DNA of 64,000 nt, taken from assembly GCA_017305715.1 (NCBI GenBank), contig JAFKKG010000009.1, positions 62,001 through 126,000 on the forward strand. Direction: 5' to 3'. The position numbers and the translations under genes were made by a program. Shown one piece after another: positions 47,916 to 57,276 of the stretch. The notes under the pieces are model-generated. The model was not told the origin of the DNA and did no database searches. It saw nothing but the letters and a program-made list of their open reading frames with translations. Positions within the stretch are counted from its first letter, which is position 1. Each line of letters starts with the position of its first letter. This stretch comes from Hyphomicrobiales bacterium. GTDB lineage: Bacteria; Pseudomonadota; Alphaproteobacteria; Rhizobiales; Xanthobacteraceae.

Positions 47916-48518
47916 ATGAGCGGCAGCGACGCCCGCGCCCTCTCCCGCTCGCTGCTCGATTTGTGCCGGATGCGCAAGCTGACGATTGCGACCGCCGAAT
48001 CCTGTACCGGCGGTCTGGTCGCCGGCGCCCTCACTGACATTCCCGGTTCCTCCGACGTCATCGACCGCGGTTTTGTCACCTATTCCAACGACGCCAAGCG
48101 TGCGATGCTCGGCGTCAAGGCGACGACGCTGGCGACCTTCGGCGCCGTCAGCAAGGAGACCGCGACGGCGATGGCGATCGGCGCGCTGGAGAAGGCCGGC
48201 GTCGATCTCGCCGTCTCCATCACCGGCATTGCCGGCCCCGGCGGCGCGACCCCGGGCAAGCCGGTCGGTCTCGTGCATTTCGCCGTTGCCGCACGCGACG
48301 GCCGCATCCTGCACCGCGAATGCCGCTTCGGCGCCATCGGCCGCATCAGTGTGCGCCAGCGCTCCGTGGTCGAGGCGCTGCGCATGCTGATGGAGCTGGC
48401 GCGCGGGCCGCAGGCATCCGTCAAGCCGCGCCGCGAATCCGTCAGCCGCTTGCGTCCCCGTGTCGCCCGCTCGACCCGGGGCAGCGCCGTCAAGCGACGG
48501 CGTCCGCCGCGGACCTAA
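47916..48518 (+). CDS. pncC: CinA-family nicotinamide-nucleotide amidase
   Basis: A 200-aa protein of the CinA C-terminal domain type. It shows TIATAESCTGGLVAGALTDI, GFVTYSNDAKRAMLGV and SITGIAGPGGATPGKPVGLV, the family signature. Such enzymes deamidate NMN to NaMN in pyridine nucleotide recycling. The last 35 residues form a very basic tail (14 Arg or Lys) that is beyond the usual end and may bind nucleic acid. It begins one base after ispDF. Confidence 0.93.
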   Translation: MSGSDARALSRSLLDLCRMRKLTIATAESCTGGLVAGALTDIPGSSDVIDRGFVTYSNDAKRAMLGVKATTLATFGAVSKETATAMAIGALEKAGVDLAVSITGIAGPGGATPGKPVGLVHFAVAARDGRILHRECRFGAIGRISVRQRSVVEALRMLMELARGPQASVKPRRESVSRLRPRVARSTRGSAVKRRRPPRT

Positions 48519-48525
48519 CACGCCA

Positions 48526-50205
48526 TCACTTCGCCGCGGCCAGCGCCTTGGCGCGGGTCTCGCTGAGCGAGGCCGCCGGCGTCAGCGCTTCCGGACTGAT
48601 CGTGAGCTCGATGATCGCGGGAAGCCGCGAGGCTACCGCTTCATCGAAGGCCTTTGCAAAATCCTCGGTGCGATCAACCCGAGCGCCAAAGCCGCCAAAG
48701 GCACGCGCCAGCGCTGCGAAATCAGGGTTGGCGAGATTGGTGCCGGACACCCTCCCCGGATAAGTCCGCTCCTGATGCATGCGGATCGTGCCGTACATGC
48801 CGTTGTTGGCGACGATCACGATGATCGGCAGCCGGTTTTCGACCGCGGTCATGAACTCGTTCCCGGTCATCTGGAAACAGCCGTCGCCGGCGAAGGCGAT
48901 CACCATTCGGTTCGGATGCAGATGCTTGGCCGCAACCGCCGCCGGCAAGCCATAGCCCATCGAACCCGACGTCGGCGCCAGTTCGGTGCGGAACTGCCGG
49001 TAGCGCCAGAAGCGATGGACCCAGACGGCGTAATTGCCGGCGCCGTTGCAAATGATCGCGTCTTCCGGCAGGCGCTCGCTGAGGTCGCGCACGATCCGCG
49101 ACAACTGCACGTCGCCGGGCGAACGGGTCGGCTCATTGAAGGCGAGATAGTCGGCATGCGCCGCCTTGAGTTCGTCGCCGCGCGGCTGATGCTTTGGCTT
49201 CAGTCTGCTGATCGCGGATGCGAACGCCGCGCTGCCCGCAACGATGCCGAGCGTCGGCGCATAGACACGGCCGATCTCCTCGGGATCGGGATAGACATGT
49301 ACCAGCGGTTGCTTCGGCTCCGGAATGTCGAACAGGCTGTAGCCTGATGTCGTGATCTCGCCGAGCCGGGCACCGAGCGCGATGATCAGATCGCTGTCAC
49401 GAATCCGCTCGGCGAATTTCGGCGAGATGCCGATGCCGACATGGCCGGCATAGGCGGCATGCAGATTGTCGAAATAGTCCTGACAGCGGAACGACGCGGC
49501 GACCGGCACTTCATGCGCGGTCGCGAAGGCTTCGAGGTCGCGGCGCGCCTTGTCGCTCCAGCCGCCGCCGCCGACGATCAGCAGCGGCCTGCGCGCCGCG
49601 GCCAGCAATGCCTCGAACTGCCGCAGGCTTTCCTCGCCCGGCGCGACGGTTTGCGGCTTGTAAGGCGGCGCATCGGCCACATCGGCCACGTCGGTCAGCA
49701 TGTCCTCGGGCAGCGCCAGAACGACGGGGCCCGGTCGGCCGGAGGTTGCCGTATAAAACGCCCGCGAGATGAATTCGGGAATTCGCCGCGCGTCGTCGAT
49801 CTGGGCGACCCATTTGGTCATCGGCCCGAACATCTGCCGGTAGTCGATTTCCTGGAACGCCTCGCGCTCCATCATGTCGCGTCCGACCTGGCCGAGCAGC
49901 AGGATCATCGGCGTCGAGTCCTGAAACGCGACATGGACGCCCGCGGAGGCATTGGTGGCGCCGGGGCCGCGCGTCGCAAAGGCGATGCCCGGCTTTCCCG
50001 TGAGCTTGCCATAGGCATCCGCCATCATGGCCGCGCCGCCTTCGTGCCGGGAATTGACGAAGCGTACGCGCTGGTTCTGGTACATGCCGTCGAGGGCCGC
50101 CAGAAAGCTTTCGCCGGGCACGCCGAACACGGTGTCGGCGCCGTGCAGCGCCAGTTGATCGATCAGAATATGTCCACCGGTTCTCACGGGTGCCTTGATG
50201 TCCAT
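48526..50205 (-). CDS. thiamine pyrophosphate-dependent enzyme (acetolactate synthase-like)
   Basis: A 559-aa ThDP enzyme. The cofactor-activating Glu is in NSRHEGGAAMMADAYGKLTG. The central nucleotide-fold domain is about 190-330. The ThDP/Mg motif is AFAGDGCFQMTGNEF followed by VANNGMYGTIRMHQ. It resembles ilvB-type catalytic subunits, but no regulatory ilvH partner is adjacent and other ThDP enzymes (for example glyoxylate carboligase or oxalyl-CoA decarboxylase types) share this layout. Substrate not assigned. The ATG of MDIKAPVRT has a GGAAGAGG site. Confidence 0.9.
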   Translation of the reverse strand: MDIKAPVRTGGHILIDQLALHGADTVFGVPGESFLAALDGMYQNQRVRFVNSRHEGGAAMMADAYGKLTGKPGIAFATRGPGATNASAGVHVAFQDSTPMILLLGQVGRDMMEREAFQEIDYRQMFGPMTKWVAQIDDARRIPEFISRAFYTATSGRPGPVVLALPEDMLTDVADVADAPPYKPQTVAPGEESLRQFEALLAAARRPLLIVGGGGWSDKARRDLEAFATAHEVPVAASFRCQDYFDNLHAAYAGHVGIGISPKFAERIRDSDLIIALGARLGEITTSGYSLFDIPEPKQPLVHVYPDPEEIGRVYAPTLGIVAGSAAFASAISRLKPKHQPRGDELKAAHADYLAFNEPTRSPGDVQLSRIVRDLSERLPEDAIICNGAGNYAVWVHRFWRYRQFRTELAPTSGSMGYGLPAAVAAKHLHPNRMVIAFAGDGCFQMTGNEFMTAVENRLPIIVIVANNGMYGTIRMHQERTYPGRVSGTNLANPDFAALARAFGGFGARVDRTEDFAKAFDEAVASRLPAIIELTISPEALTPAASLSETRAKALAAAK

Positions 50206-50272
50206 CGCCTCTTCCTTCCGTTCCCAAATCAGGTGCGCTGACCGCGCTCTTGTTCCAATTCCCCCTCGGGGG

Positions 50273-50728
50273 CTAGCCTTTTCCATACACCACATCCGCA
50301 CGCTTCTCGAACGCCGCGGCAAAGCGCTGGAATGCGGTGTCGAACATCGTCCCCATCAGGACAGCGAGCATCCGGCTCTTGAATTCATAGGCGAGGTAAA
50401 ACCCGACATCGCAATCGGTTTCGGATTTGGGCTCGAAGGTCCAGCGGTTCTCGAGGTTGCTGAACGGGCCCTTCAGGTATTCCACCATGATCTTCAGATT
50501 GGGATGATCGAGCGTCACGCGGCTGGTGAAGGATTCCCGAACCAGCTTGAACGACACCGTCATGTCGGCGACCACGATCTCGGTGCCGTCGGGCTTTGGC
50601 GTGCGCTGGCGAATTTTGAGCGACTGGCACAAGGGCACGAATTCCGGATAGCGCTCGACGTCGGCGACCAGATCGAACATCTGCCCGGCGGTGTGATGCA
50701 CCCGCCGCTTGCTCGAAAAGCGCGGCAT
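50273..50728 (-). CDS. SRPBCC protein, COQ10/RatA-like
   Basis: A 151-aa START-like lipid-binding fold. It begins RRVHHTAGQMFDLVADVERYPEFVPLCQ and ends with FEFKSRMLAVLMG-type helix sequence (here YEFKSRMLAVLMGTMFD). This matches bacterial COQ10 homologues, thought to chaperone ubiquinone, and the E. coli RatA family annotated as a toxin that blocks ribosome assembly. In alphaproteobacteria, next to lipA, the ubiquinone-binding role is more likely. One base overlaps the upstream gene. Confidence 0.9.
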   Translation of the reverse strand: MPRFSSKRRVHHTAGQMFDLVADVERYPEFVPLCQSLKIRQRTPKPDGTEIVVADMTVSFKLVRESFTSRVTLDHPNLKIMVEYLKGPFSNLENRWTFEPKSETDCDVGFYLAYEFKSRMLAVLMGTMFDTAFQRFAAAFEKRADVVYGKG

Positions 50729-51264
50729 CAGTGCACCACTTCCGCATGTTCGTGTTGGCTGAAATTCGCCAGATACCGCTCCGCCTGCGCCCTGTCGGTA
50801 AAGCAGATCAAGGGCTGATCTGCGCGAAGTCCTCCAAAATATTGCAGCAATTTCGGCCTTTGCTCCCGTCGATAGGTCCAGACGTAGCGGAAGAATTCGA
50901 GGTTGATCCGCTCAGGGCACCCCTCCGCCATCTCCGGCCGCACGCGGCCGTAGCTCGTGGCAATCCTGTTCATGAGTCCGACCATGCAGGTTCGCCTCGG
51001 CAGGTCAAACCAGATGACGGCGTCGGCGACACCGCGCCTGACATCGCCCGCCCACCAGATATAGTCGCCATCGATGATCCAGCGGGGCAGGCGTACGGCC
51101 TCGGCCACGCGCGCCTGAAACTCGGCTGCATCCGACGGCTGCCAGCCCGGCCTCCAATACAGCGCGTCGAGCGACACGACGGGAATCCCCGTGACCTGGG
51201 ACAGCCGACGTGCAAACGTCGACTTGCCCGATCCGGGCGATCCCATGACAAGAATACGCTCCAT
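50728..51264 (-). CDS. P-loop NTPase, adenylate-kinase-like (FlaR/topology-modulation type)
   Basis: A 178-aa P-loop protein. Walker A MGSPGSGKSTFARRLS lies at residue 8, followed by the family features VSLDALYWRPGWQ, WIIDGDY and IWFDLPRRTCMVGLMNR. Proteins of this shape are annotated as DNA topology modulation protein or kinase-like AAA; the activity is not known. It lies between lipA (15 bases) and the COQ10-like gene (1 base overlap), so co-transcription is likely. Confidence 0.85.
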   Translation of the reverse strand: MERILVMGSPGSGKSTFARRLSQVTGIPVVSLDALYWRPGWQPSDAAEFQARVAEAVRLPRWIIDGDYIWWAGDVRRGVADAVIWFDLPRRTCMVGLMNRIATSYGRVRPEMAEGCPERINLEFFRYVWTYRREQRPKLLQYFGGLRADQPLICFTDRAQAERYLANFSQHEHAEVVH

Positions 51265-51279
51265 ACCCCAAGTCCGGAC

Positions 51280-52239
51280 TCAGCGTGCAAGTGCTGCGCG
51301 CGCCGCCTGCAATTTTGCAAAATCCTCCCCGGCATGATGCGAGGAGCGCGTCAGCGGGCTGGCTGACACCATCAGGAACCCCTTGGTGTAGGCGACCTTC
51401 TCGTAGCCCGCGAACTCGTCGGGGGTCACGTAGCGCATGACCGCGTGATGCTTGCGGGTCGGCTGCAGATACTGACCGATGGTGAGGAAATCGACGTCCG
51501 CCGAGCGCAGATCGTCCATCACCTGCAACACTTCGTGGCGCTCCTCGCCGAGGCCGACCATGATGCCCGACTTGGTGAAGATGGTCGGGTCGATTTCCTT
51601 GACCCGCTGCAACAGCCGGATCGAGTGGAAATAGCGCGCGCCCGGCCGCACCGTGAGGTAGCGCGACGGCACGGTTTCCAGATTGTGGTTGAACACGTCG
51701 GGTTTGGCGGCCGCGACGATCTCCAGCGCGCCTTCCTTGCGCAGGAAGTCGGGGGTGAGGATCTCGATGGTCGTGGTCGGGCAGCGGGCGCGGATCGCGC
51801 GGATGGTTTGCGCAAAATGCGCGGCGCCGCCGTCCGCAAGATCGTCGCGGTCGACCGACGTCACGACGATATGGGCGAGCCCGAGCTTGAAGGTGGCTTC
51901 GGCGACATGCTCCGGCTCTGACGCATCGAGCGCGCCGGGCATTCCGGTCTTGACGTTGCAGAACGCGCAGGCCCGGGTGCAGGTGTCCCCCATGATCATG
52001 AAGGTGGCGTGCTTCTTGTCCCAGCACTCGCCGATGTTCGGACAGCCGGCTTCCTCGCAGACCGTGACGAGGCCGTTCTCCTTGACGATTTTCCGGGTGT
52101 CGGCGTAGCCGCGCGTGTTCGGCGCGCGCACCCTGATCCAGTCCGGCTTCGGCGGGGACAGCGCATCCGGCCGGTTCACCTTTTCAGGGTGGCGCGGGCG
52201 AACCGGGTTGGATGAGACGGTATCGACGAGAACGACCAT
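51280..52239 (-). CDS. lipA: lipoyl synthase
   Basis: A 319-aa radical SAM enzyme that inserts two sulfurs into octanoyl groups. Auxiliary cluster ligands are Cys61, Cys66 and Cys72 ([12 protein letters not shown]). The radical SAM cluster ligands are Cys87, Cys91 and Cys94 (CTRACAFC). The C-terminal motif with the essential Ser is in [13 protein letters not shown]. Length is normal. Confidence 0.98.
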   Translation of the reverse strand: MVVLVDTVSSNPVRPRHPEKVNRPDALSPPKPDWIRVRAPNTRGYADTRKIVKENGLVTVCEEAGCPNIGECWDKKHATFMIMGDTCTRACAFCNVKTGMPGALDASEPEHVAEATFKLGLAHIVVTSVDRDDLADGGAAHFAQTIRAIRARCPTTTIEILTPDFLRKEGALEIVAAAKPDVFNHNLETVPSRYLTVRPGARYFHSIRLLQRVKEIDPTIFTKSGIMVGLGEERHEVLQVMDDLRSADVDFLTIGQYLQPTRKHHAVMRYVTPDEFAGYEKVAYTKGFLMVSASPLTRSSHHAGEDFAKLQAARAALAR

Positions 52240-52401
52240 GTGAAGTCCGAATATTCCTGAAGACCTTAGCTAATCCGTGTGGCGCTGCGCCGCAACCTCG
52301 TTGCAAAGCCGGCAGCCGGGTTGGACAAGGCTCGCCCAACCTAGCAGAAACATGCAAGGTATTGGGGCGCTTTCCCCCTGTTCCCGCTGATTCCCCTCAA
52401 A

Positions 52402-53007
52402 ATGGTTCAAATCTCCAAACCGGCCGAAGCAAAGGCCCCTCGCCTCGGCAAAGCCCTGAAACGCGGGTTTTTCGCCCGCAGTGTGCATGAGGTCGCGCCC
52501 GATCTGATCGGCACCACGCTGCTGGTCGGCGGCGTCGGCGGTATCATTGTCGAGGTCGAGGCCTATCATCACACCGATCCGGCCGCGCATTCATTCAACG
52601 GGCCGACGCCGCGCAACCAGGTCATGTTCGGCCCGCCCGGTTTTTCCTACGTCTATCGCTCCTATGGCATCCACTGGTGCGTCAACTTCGTCTGCGAGAA
52701 GGAAGGCTCCGCCAGTGCCGTCCTGATCCGCGCGCTGCAACCGACCCACGGCATTCCGGCGATGCGCCGCCGCCGTGGCCTGCATGACGAGCGCGCGCTG
52801 TGTTCGGGCCCCGGCAAACTCTGCGAGGCGCTGGGCATCACCATCAAGCAGAGCGAACTGGCGCTCGATGCGCCGCCGTACAGTTTGCATGCGCGGGTCG
52901 GCGACGTGGAGATCGCCACGGGGTTGCGGATCGGCATTAGCAAGGCGGTCAATTTTCCGTGGCGCTATGGGCTGAAGGGATCGCGGTTTGTAAGCAAGCC
53001 GTTTTGA
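52402..53007 (+). CDS. DNA-3-methyladenine glycosylase (AAG/MPG family)
   Basis: A 201-aa base-excision repair enzyme. Family markers are [20 protein letters not shown] with the catalytic Glu, [27 protein letters not shown] and [14 protein letters not shown]. It removes alkylated purines. The C-terminus is complete. Divergent from lipA. Confidence 0.95.
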   Translation: MVQISKPAEAKAPRLGKALKRGFFARSVHEVAPDLIGTTLLVGGVGGIIVEVEAYHHTDPAAHSFNGPTPRNQVMFGPPGFSYVYRSYGIHWCVNFVCEKEGSASAVLIRALQPTHGIPAMRRRRGLHDERALCSGPGKLCEALGITIKQSELALDAPPYSLHARVGDVEIATGLRIGISKAVNFPWRYGLKGSRFVSKPF

Positions 53008-53570
53008 TACAGTTTCGCGATCCCGCGACGCGTTGCGCCCGAGTCTTGCTGAAAACTTACCGCCCTCGCTAATCCGAGGGCGCAGGGAATGCCGGATGCG
53101 CGCTGCACCCGCGGTCTCATGTGCAATGTGCACAAGAGAGTGCGCACATGAGCATACAGGGCAGCGGAGAACATCCGACATTCCCTGCGCGATGGCTTTA
53201 CGGCTTATCACGTGCTCTCCCCGGAGAACGGCTCTTTTGCCTCCGTTGCGCCCTGGAAAGTCGAACGCCTCCAGGTGCTTTGACGCCAGCAACGCGACGT
53301 CGGGACCACACGCTTTTGCCGTACGCTTCGGCCGCGCTCGTCAGGCGACAGCCTCCACGTCCACCGCTCCCCGCCCAACGTCCGTGACGACGGCCGACGC
53401 CCTTCTGACCAGGACGGGATGGGCATCGATATGAACTGATTTGCCATTCTGGTAAACAGAAATATTTTTTATTCTGGGGCTTGACATCACTTCCGCAAAT
53501 CGGAAATCGTGATTGCCCCGGCTTCGCTAAGGCTGCGCCGGGCGCAGCCGTCGGGTCAGTTTGTCACGGC
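53008..53570. other. non-coding, repeat-like intergenic region
   Basis: About 560 bases with no convincing gene. It contains strong inverted repeats (53061-53082 and 53080-53190, annotated separately). Much of it resembles DNA I have seen dispersed in Bradyrhizobium genomes. Short frames here are arginine/serine-rich. Positions about 53440-53490 are AT-rich and could hold a promoter. Confidence 0.5.
53061..53190. repeat. structured inverted-repeat element
   Basis: GCGCAGGGAATGCCGGATG (53080-53098) and CATCCGACATTCCCTGCGC (53172-53190) are inverted copies with one mismatch over 19 bases, enclosing 73 bases. A second hairpin, CGCCCTCG (53061-53068) with CGAGGGCG (53075-53082), lies at the left edge. 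I recall similar sequence repeated in Bradyrhizobium, so it is probably a non-autonomous or BIME-like element. Confidence 0.6.
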
Positions 53571-53957
53571 TCACACCGGGTGATGACACACCGCCTCGAC
53601 GCGGTTGCCGTCGGGGTCGCGCAGGAACGCGGCGTAATAGGACGCGTGGTAGTCGCGCAGGCCCGGCGGGCCATCGTCGGTGCCGCCAGCCGCGATGCCG
53701 GCGTCCCAGAACGGATCGACCTGGGTTCGCCACTTCGCCTTGAAGCACCAATGGCGGCCGAAGGCTTCCTCCGGCTTTGGGCCTTTGCGGATGGTGAGAT
53801 AGACGCGGTCCGGATAGGCCGGACGCGCCCGCTCGCCATAGCCCAGCCAGTCGTCGCGGCGGCCGACCTTGACGATTTCAAGCGTCTTCATGATGGCGTC
53901 GTAGAACCGCTCGGCGGCTGATATGTCGGAGACCGTGATGGAGACGTGGTCGAGCAT
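53571..53957 (-). CDS. VOC family protein (glyoxalase/bleomycin-resistance fold)
   Basis: A 128-aa protein with the paired beta-alpha-beta-beta-beta fold of vicinal oxygen chelate proteins. His4 in MLDHVSITVSDI, and Glu in FLRDPDGNRVEAVCH, are the usual metal ligands. The role could be a lactoylglutathione lyase-like or dioxygenase-like enzyme; the substrate is not readable. The upstream and downstream DNA is repeat-rich. Confidence 0.9.
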   Translation of the reverse strand: MLDHVSITVSDISAAERFYDAIMKTLEIVKVGRRDDWLGYGERARPAYPDRVYLTIRKGPKPEEAFGRHWCFKAKWRTQVDPFWDAGIAAGGTDDGPPGLRDYHASYYAAFLRDPDGNRVEAVCHHPV

Positions 53958-54003
53958 GGAGGGGTCCGCCGGTTTGTATTGCGCTTGGCTGACATCGCGG
54001 CCA

Positions 54004-54118
54004 CATGGTTCGAGACGCGAGGCGGTGCCGCGCTCCTCACCATGAGGGTCCGAGGTCGAAGCTGTCGGACCTCATCCTGATGAGGAGCATCGCAAAGCGA
54101 TGCGTCTCGACGGATGCA
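54004..54118. repeat. Bradyrhizobium-type palindromic intergenic repeat
   Basis: Two related half units: GGTTCGAGACGCGAGGCGGT with CTCCTCACCATGAGG, and, inverted, CCTCATCCTGATGAGGAGCA with GCGATGCGTCTCGACGGATG. They flank GTCCGAGGTCGAAGC-TGTCGGAC. The CTCCTCA.CATGAGG and GAGACGC units are ones I recognise as highly repeated between genes in Bradyrhizobium. It lies between the VOC gene and valS and may act as a bidirectional transcription end. Confidence 0.6.
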
Positions 54119-54127
54119 GCCACCGAA

Positions 54128-56992
54128 CTACGACGCGTTCTTCAGCCGCTCCAGCGCTTCGAGTATCTTTTCCTTTCGGGCCACGGCCGCCTCGCGCTTT
54201 TCTTTCTCTTCCTCGACGATCTCTTCGGGCGCATTGGCGACGAATTTCTCGTTGCCGAGCTTGGCGTCGACGCGCTTGATGTCGGCGTCGGCTTTGGCGA
54301 TTTCCTTGTCGAGCCGGGCCTTTTCGGCCGCCAGATCGATCACGCCCTTGAGCGGCAGCGCCACGACTTCGCCGCGCACCAGTAGCTGCACGGCGCCTTC
54401 CGGCGGGCGGTCGGCAAAGGAAATATCGGCAAGGCGCGCCATGCGCTTGACCGTATCGCTCCAGCGTTGCGCGCGATCCCGGGTCTCGGCGGAGGCGCCC
54501 GACAGCACCAGCGGCGTCAGCGTCGCCGGCGCGATGTTCATTTCCGCGCGCACCGAGCGGATCGCGGTGACGAGATCGACCACCCAGCCGATCTCGGCTT
54601 CGGCGGCGGGATCGCTGAAGTCGTCGGCATCAAGCGCTGCGATGACGGGCGGGATCAACGAGTCGCTCGGACCCGCCATCGCCATCGCCGCCAATTGCTC
54701 CCCGGTCGCGATTGCCTTGCGCGGCCACTCCGCCAGCACCAGCAGGCCGTCGCGCTTGGCCGTCACCGCCCACAGTTCCTCGGTGATGAAGGGCATGAAC
54801 GGATGAAGCAGCTTTAGAATCTCATCCCGCGCCCAGGCGACCATGGCACGGGTCTCGGCCTTTGCGGCCCCCTCCTCGCCCAGCAACATCGGTTTTGCGA
54901 GTTCGATGTACCAGTCGCAATAGACGTTCCAGACAAAGCGGTAGATCGCATTGGCCGCGTCGTTGAAGCGATAGGCTTCGATCGCCTCGGTGACTTCACG
55001 CGTGGCGCGCGAGGTTTCGTGCGCGATCCAGCGGTTCAGGGTTTCCTTTGCGCCCGCCGGATCGAATCCCTCCGGCATCACGCAGCCATTCATTTCGGCA
55101 AAGCGGCAGGAATTCCATAGCTTGGTTGCGAAATTGCGATTGGTTTCAACGAGTTGCGGCGACAACTTGATATCATGGCTGTGCGCCGCGCCGCGTGCCA
55201 GCGCAAAGCGCAGCGCATCGGCGCCGAAATCGTCGATGACGCCCAGGGGATCGATGACGTTGCCTTTCGACTTCGACATCTTCGCGCCCTTCTCGTCGCG
55301 AACCAGGCGGTGGATGTAGACGGTCGAGAACGGCGCTTCCTTCTTGAAGTGAAGGCCCATCATCATCATGCGGGCAACCCAGAAGAAGATGATGTCCCAG
55401 CCGGTCACCAGCACGTTGGTCGGATAGTAGCGCGCGACTTCCGGCGTCTGCTCCGGCCAGCCGAGCGTCGAGAACGGCCACAGCGCCGACGAGAACCAGG
55501 TGTCGAGCACGTCTTCATCGCGGGTAATGAAACCCTCGCGCTGGGCGGGATCTTCCGCCATCGCCTGCCCCTGCTCCGGCGTAATCACTTCCTGCTCGAC
55601 GTAATAGCCGAGCGCGTTGCCGACCGCTTCCTCTTCGGTCTCGGCGACGAACACCTTGCCGTCGGGGCCGTACCAGGCCGGGATCTGGTGACCCCACCAG
55701 AGCTGGCGGGAAATGCACCAGGGCTGGATGTTCTCCATCCATTCGAAATAGGTCTTTTCCCAGTTCTTCGGCACGATTGTGGTGGCGCCGCCACGCACCG
55801 CCGCGATCGCCGGCTGCGCCATCGTCTTGGCGTCGACATACCATTGGTCGGTCAGATACGGTTCGATCACCACGTTGGAGCGGTCGCCGTGCGGCACCAT
55901 GTGGGTGTTCGGCTCGATCTTGTCGAGGAAACCGAATTCCTCGAGGCGCGTGACGATGCGCTTGCGGGCGGCGAAGCGTTCGACATGGTGGAATTCTTCC
56001 GCAAACTGCGAGGCGCCTTCCGGCAGGCCGCGCAGATAATCCTCGTTGTCCACCAGCGCGAGACATCCCTCCTGATCGAGCACGCTGATCTGCGGCAGGC
56101 CATGGCGCTTGCCGATCTCGAAGTCATTAAAATCATGCGCCGGCGTGATCTTGACCGCGCCCGATCCCTTTTCGGGGTCGGCATAGTCGTCGCCGATGAT
56201 CGGGATGCGACGGCCGACCAGCGGCAGGATGACATGCTGGCCGATCAGGTGGCCGAGCCGCTCGTTGTCCGGATGCACGGCCACCGCCGTGTCGCCCAGC
56301 ATGGTCTCGGGCCGCGTGGTCGCGACCACGATGAACGTCGAAGCGTCGTCGGGGCTGAAGCTCTTGCCCTCGATCGGATAGCGCAGGTACCAGAGGTTGC
56401 CCTTGACCTCGATCTGCTGCACTTCGAGATCGGAGATCGCGGTGAGCAGTTTCGGGTCCCAGTTGACCAGCCGCTTGTCCTTGTAGATCAGGCCTTCGCG
56501 GTGCAGTTCGACGAACACTTTTGCGACCGCGCGCGACAGGCCCTCATCCATCGTGAAACGTTCGCGCGACCAGTCGCAGGAGGCGCCGAGCCGCTTCAAC
56601 TGGTTGACGATGACGCCGCCGCTTTCGGCCTTCCACTGCCAGACGCGTTCGAGGAATTTGGCGCGGCCCATGTCGCGGCGGCCCGGCTCCTGGCGCTCCA
56701 TCAATTGCCGCTCGACCACCATCTGGGTCGCGATCCCGGCGTGATCGGTACCTGGTTGCCACAGCACGTCGCGGCCACGCATGCGCTCGAAGCGGCAGAG
56801 GATGTCCTGCAGGGTGTTGTTGAGCGCGTGGCCCATGTGCAGCGAGCCCGTCACGTTGGGTGGCGGGATCACGATGGTGAAGGGCTCGGCGTCCTTGCGC
56901 TCGGGGCGCCCGGCCTTGAACGCGCCGCTCGCCTCCCAAAGGCTGCTCATGCGGCTTTCGATATCGGCGGGCTGGTAGTTTTTCTCGATCAT
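54128..56992 (-). CDS. valS: valyl-tRNA synthetase
   Basis: A 954-aa class I synthetase. The HIGH-type motif is in PPPNVTGSLHMGHALNNT and KMSKS is in KGAKMSKSKGNVIDP. The editing domain lies about 190-350 (VATTRPETMLGDTAVAVHP). The tRNA-binding helical region and a C-terminal coiled coil (KARLDKEIAKADADIKRVD to VEEEKEKREAAVARKEK) complete it. Length is typical. It lies downstream of popZ on the same strand. Confidence 0.98.
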   Translation of the reverse strand: MIEKNYQPADIESRMSSLWEASGAFKAGRPERKDAEPFTIVIPPPNVTGSLHMGHALNNTLQDILCRFERMRGRDVLWQPGTDHAGIATQMVVERQLMERQEPGRRDMGRAKFLERVWQWKAESGGVIVNQLKRLGASCDWSRERFTMDEGLSRAVAKVFVELHREGLIYKDKRLVNWDPKLLTAISDLEVQQIEVKGNLWYLRYPIEGKSFSPDDASTFIVVATTRPETMLGDTAVAVHPDNERLGHLIGQHVILPLVGRRIPIIGDDYADPEKGSGAVKITPAHDFNDFEIGKRHGLPQISVLDQEGCLALVDNEDYLRGLPEGASQFAEEFHHVERFAARKRIVTRLEEFGFLDKIEPNTHMVPHGDRSNVVIEPYLTDQWYVDAKTMAQPAIAAVRGGATTIVPKNWEKTYFEWMENIQPWCISRQLWWGHQIPAWYGPDGKVFVAETEEEAVGNALGYYVEQEVITPEQGQAMAEDPAQREGFITRDEDVLDTWFSSALWPFSTLGWPEQTPEVARYYPTNVLVTGWDIIFFWVARMMMMGLHFKKEAPFSTVYIHRLVRDEKGAKMSKSKGNVIDPLGVIDDFGADALRFALARGAAHSHDIKLSPQLVETNRNFATKLWNSCRFAEMNGCVMPEGFDPAGAKETLNRWIAHETSRATREVTEAIEAYRFNDAANAIYRFVWNVYCDWYIELAKPMLLGEEGAAKAETRAMVAWARDEILKLLHPFMPFITEELWAVTAKRDGLLVLAEWPRKAIATGEQLAAMAMAGPSDSLIPPVIAALDADDFSDPAAEAEIGWVVDLVTAIRSVRAEMNIAPATLTPLVLSGASAETRDRAQRWSDTVKRMARLADISFADRPPEGAVQLLVRGEVVALPLKGVIDLAAEKARLDKEIAKADADIKRVDAKLGNEKFVANAPEEIVEEEKEKREAAVARKEKILEALERLKNAS

Positions 56993-57276
56993 GACAATGC
57001 AATTGGGGTCTTGAGGAAGGAACGGCGTTTCGAGCGAAGTTCGGATACCGGTGCGCGTCAGCCATCAAGTTTACGCAGATTGCGTGCACTTATCTGCGAA
57101 AAACGCGTCAAAACAACTGACTAGCGCCTGATTCTGAGACGGTTAGATACCTTGCGGATGACTAGAAAGCCGCCGCAAGGCGCCAAGTCAACCGGACGCC
57201 TTGGCGAAACCGCGATAAAGCCGGTTTGGGATGGCTGAATAAGGGCCGGAGCGGCCGCTGGGGGCGGGTTTCCGGG

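Noticed and set aside
46568-48079. A 503-codon minus-strand frame opposite ispDF
   Set aside because: Shadow of ispDF and its upstream region.
50273-50728. RatA-type toxin with an antitoxin partner
   Set aside because: No RnfH/RatB partner gene is next to it. The neighbours and the taxon favour the COQ10-like role.
55154-57124. A 656-codon plus-strand frame opposite valS
   Set aside because: Shadow of valS; no recognisable motifs and a His/Arg/Asp-rich composition.
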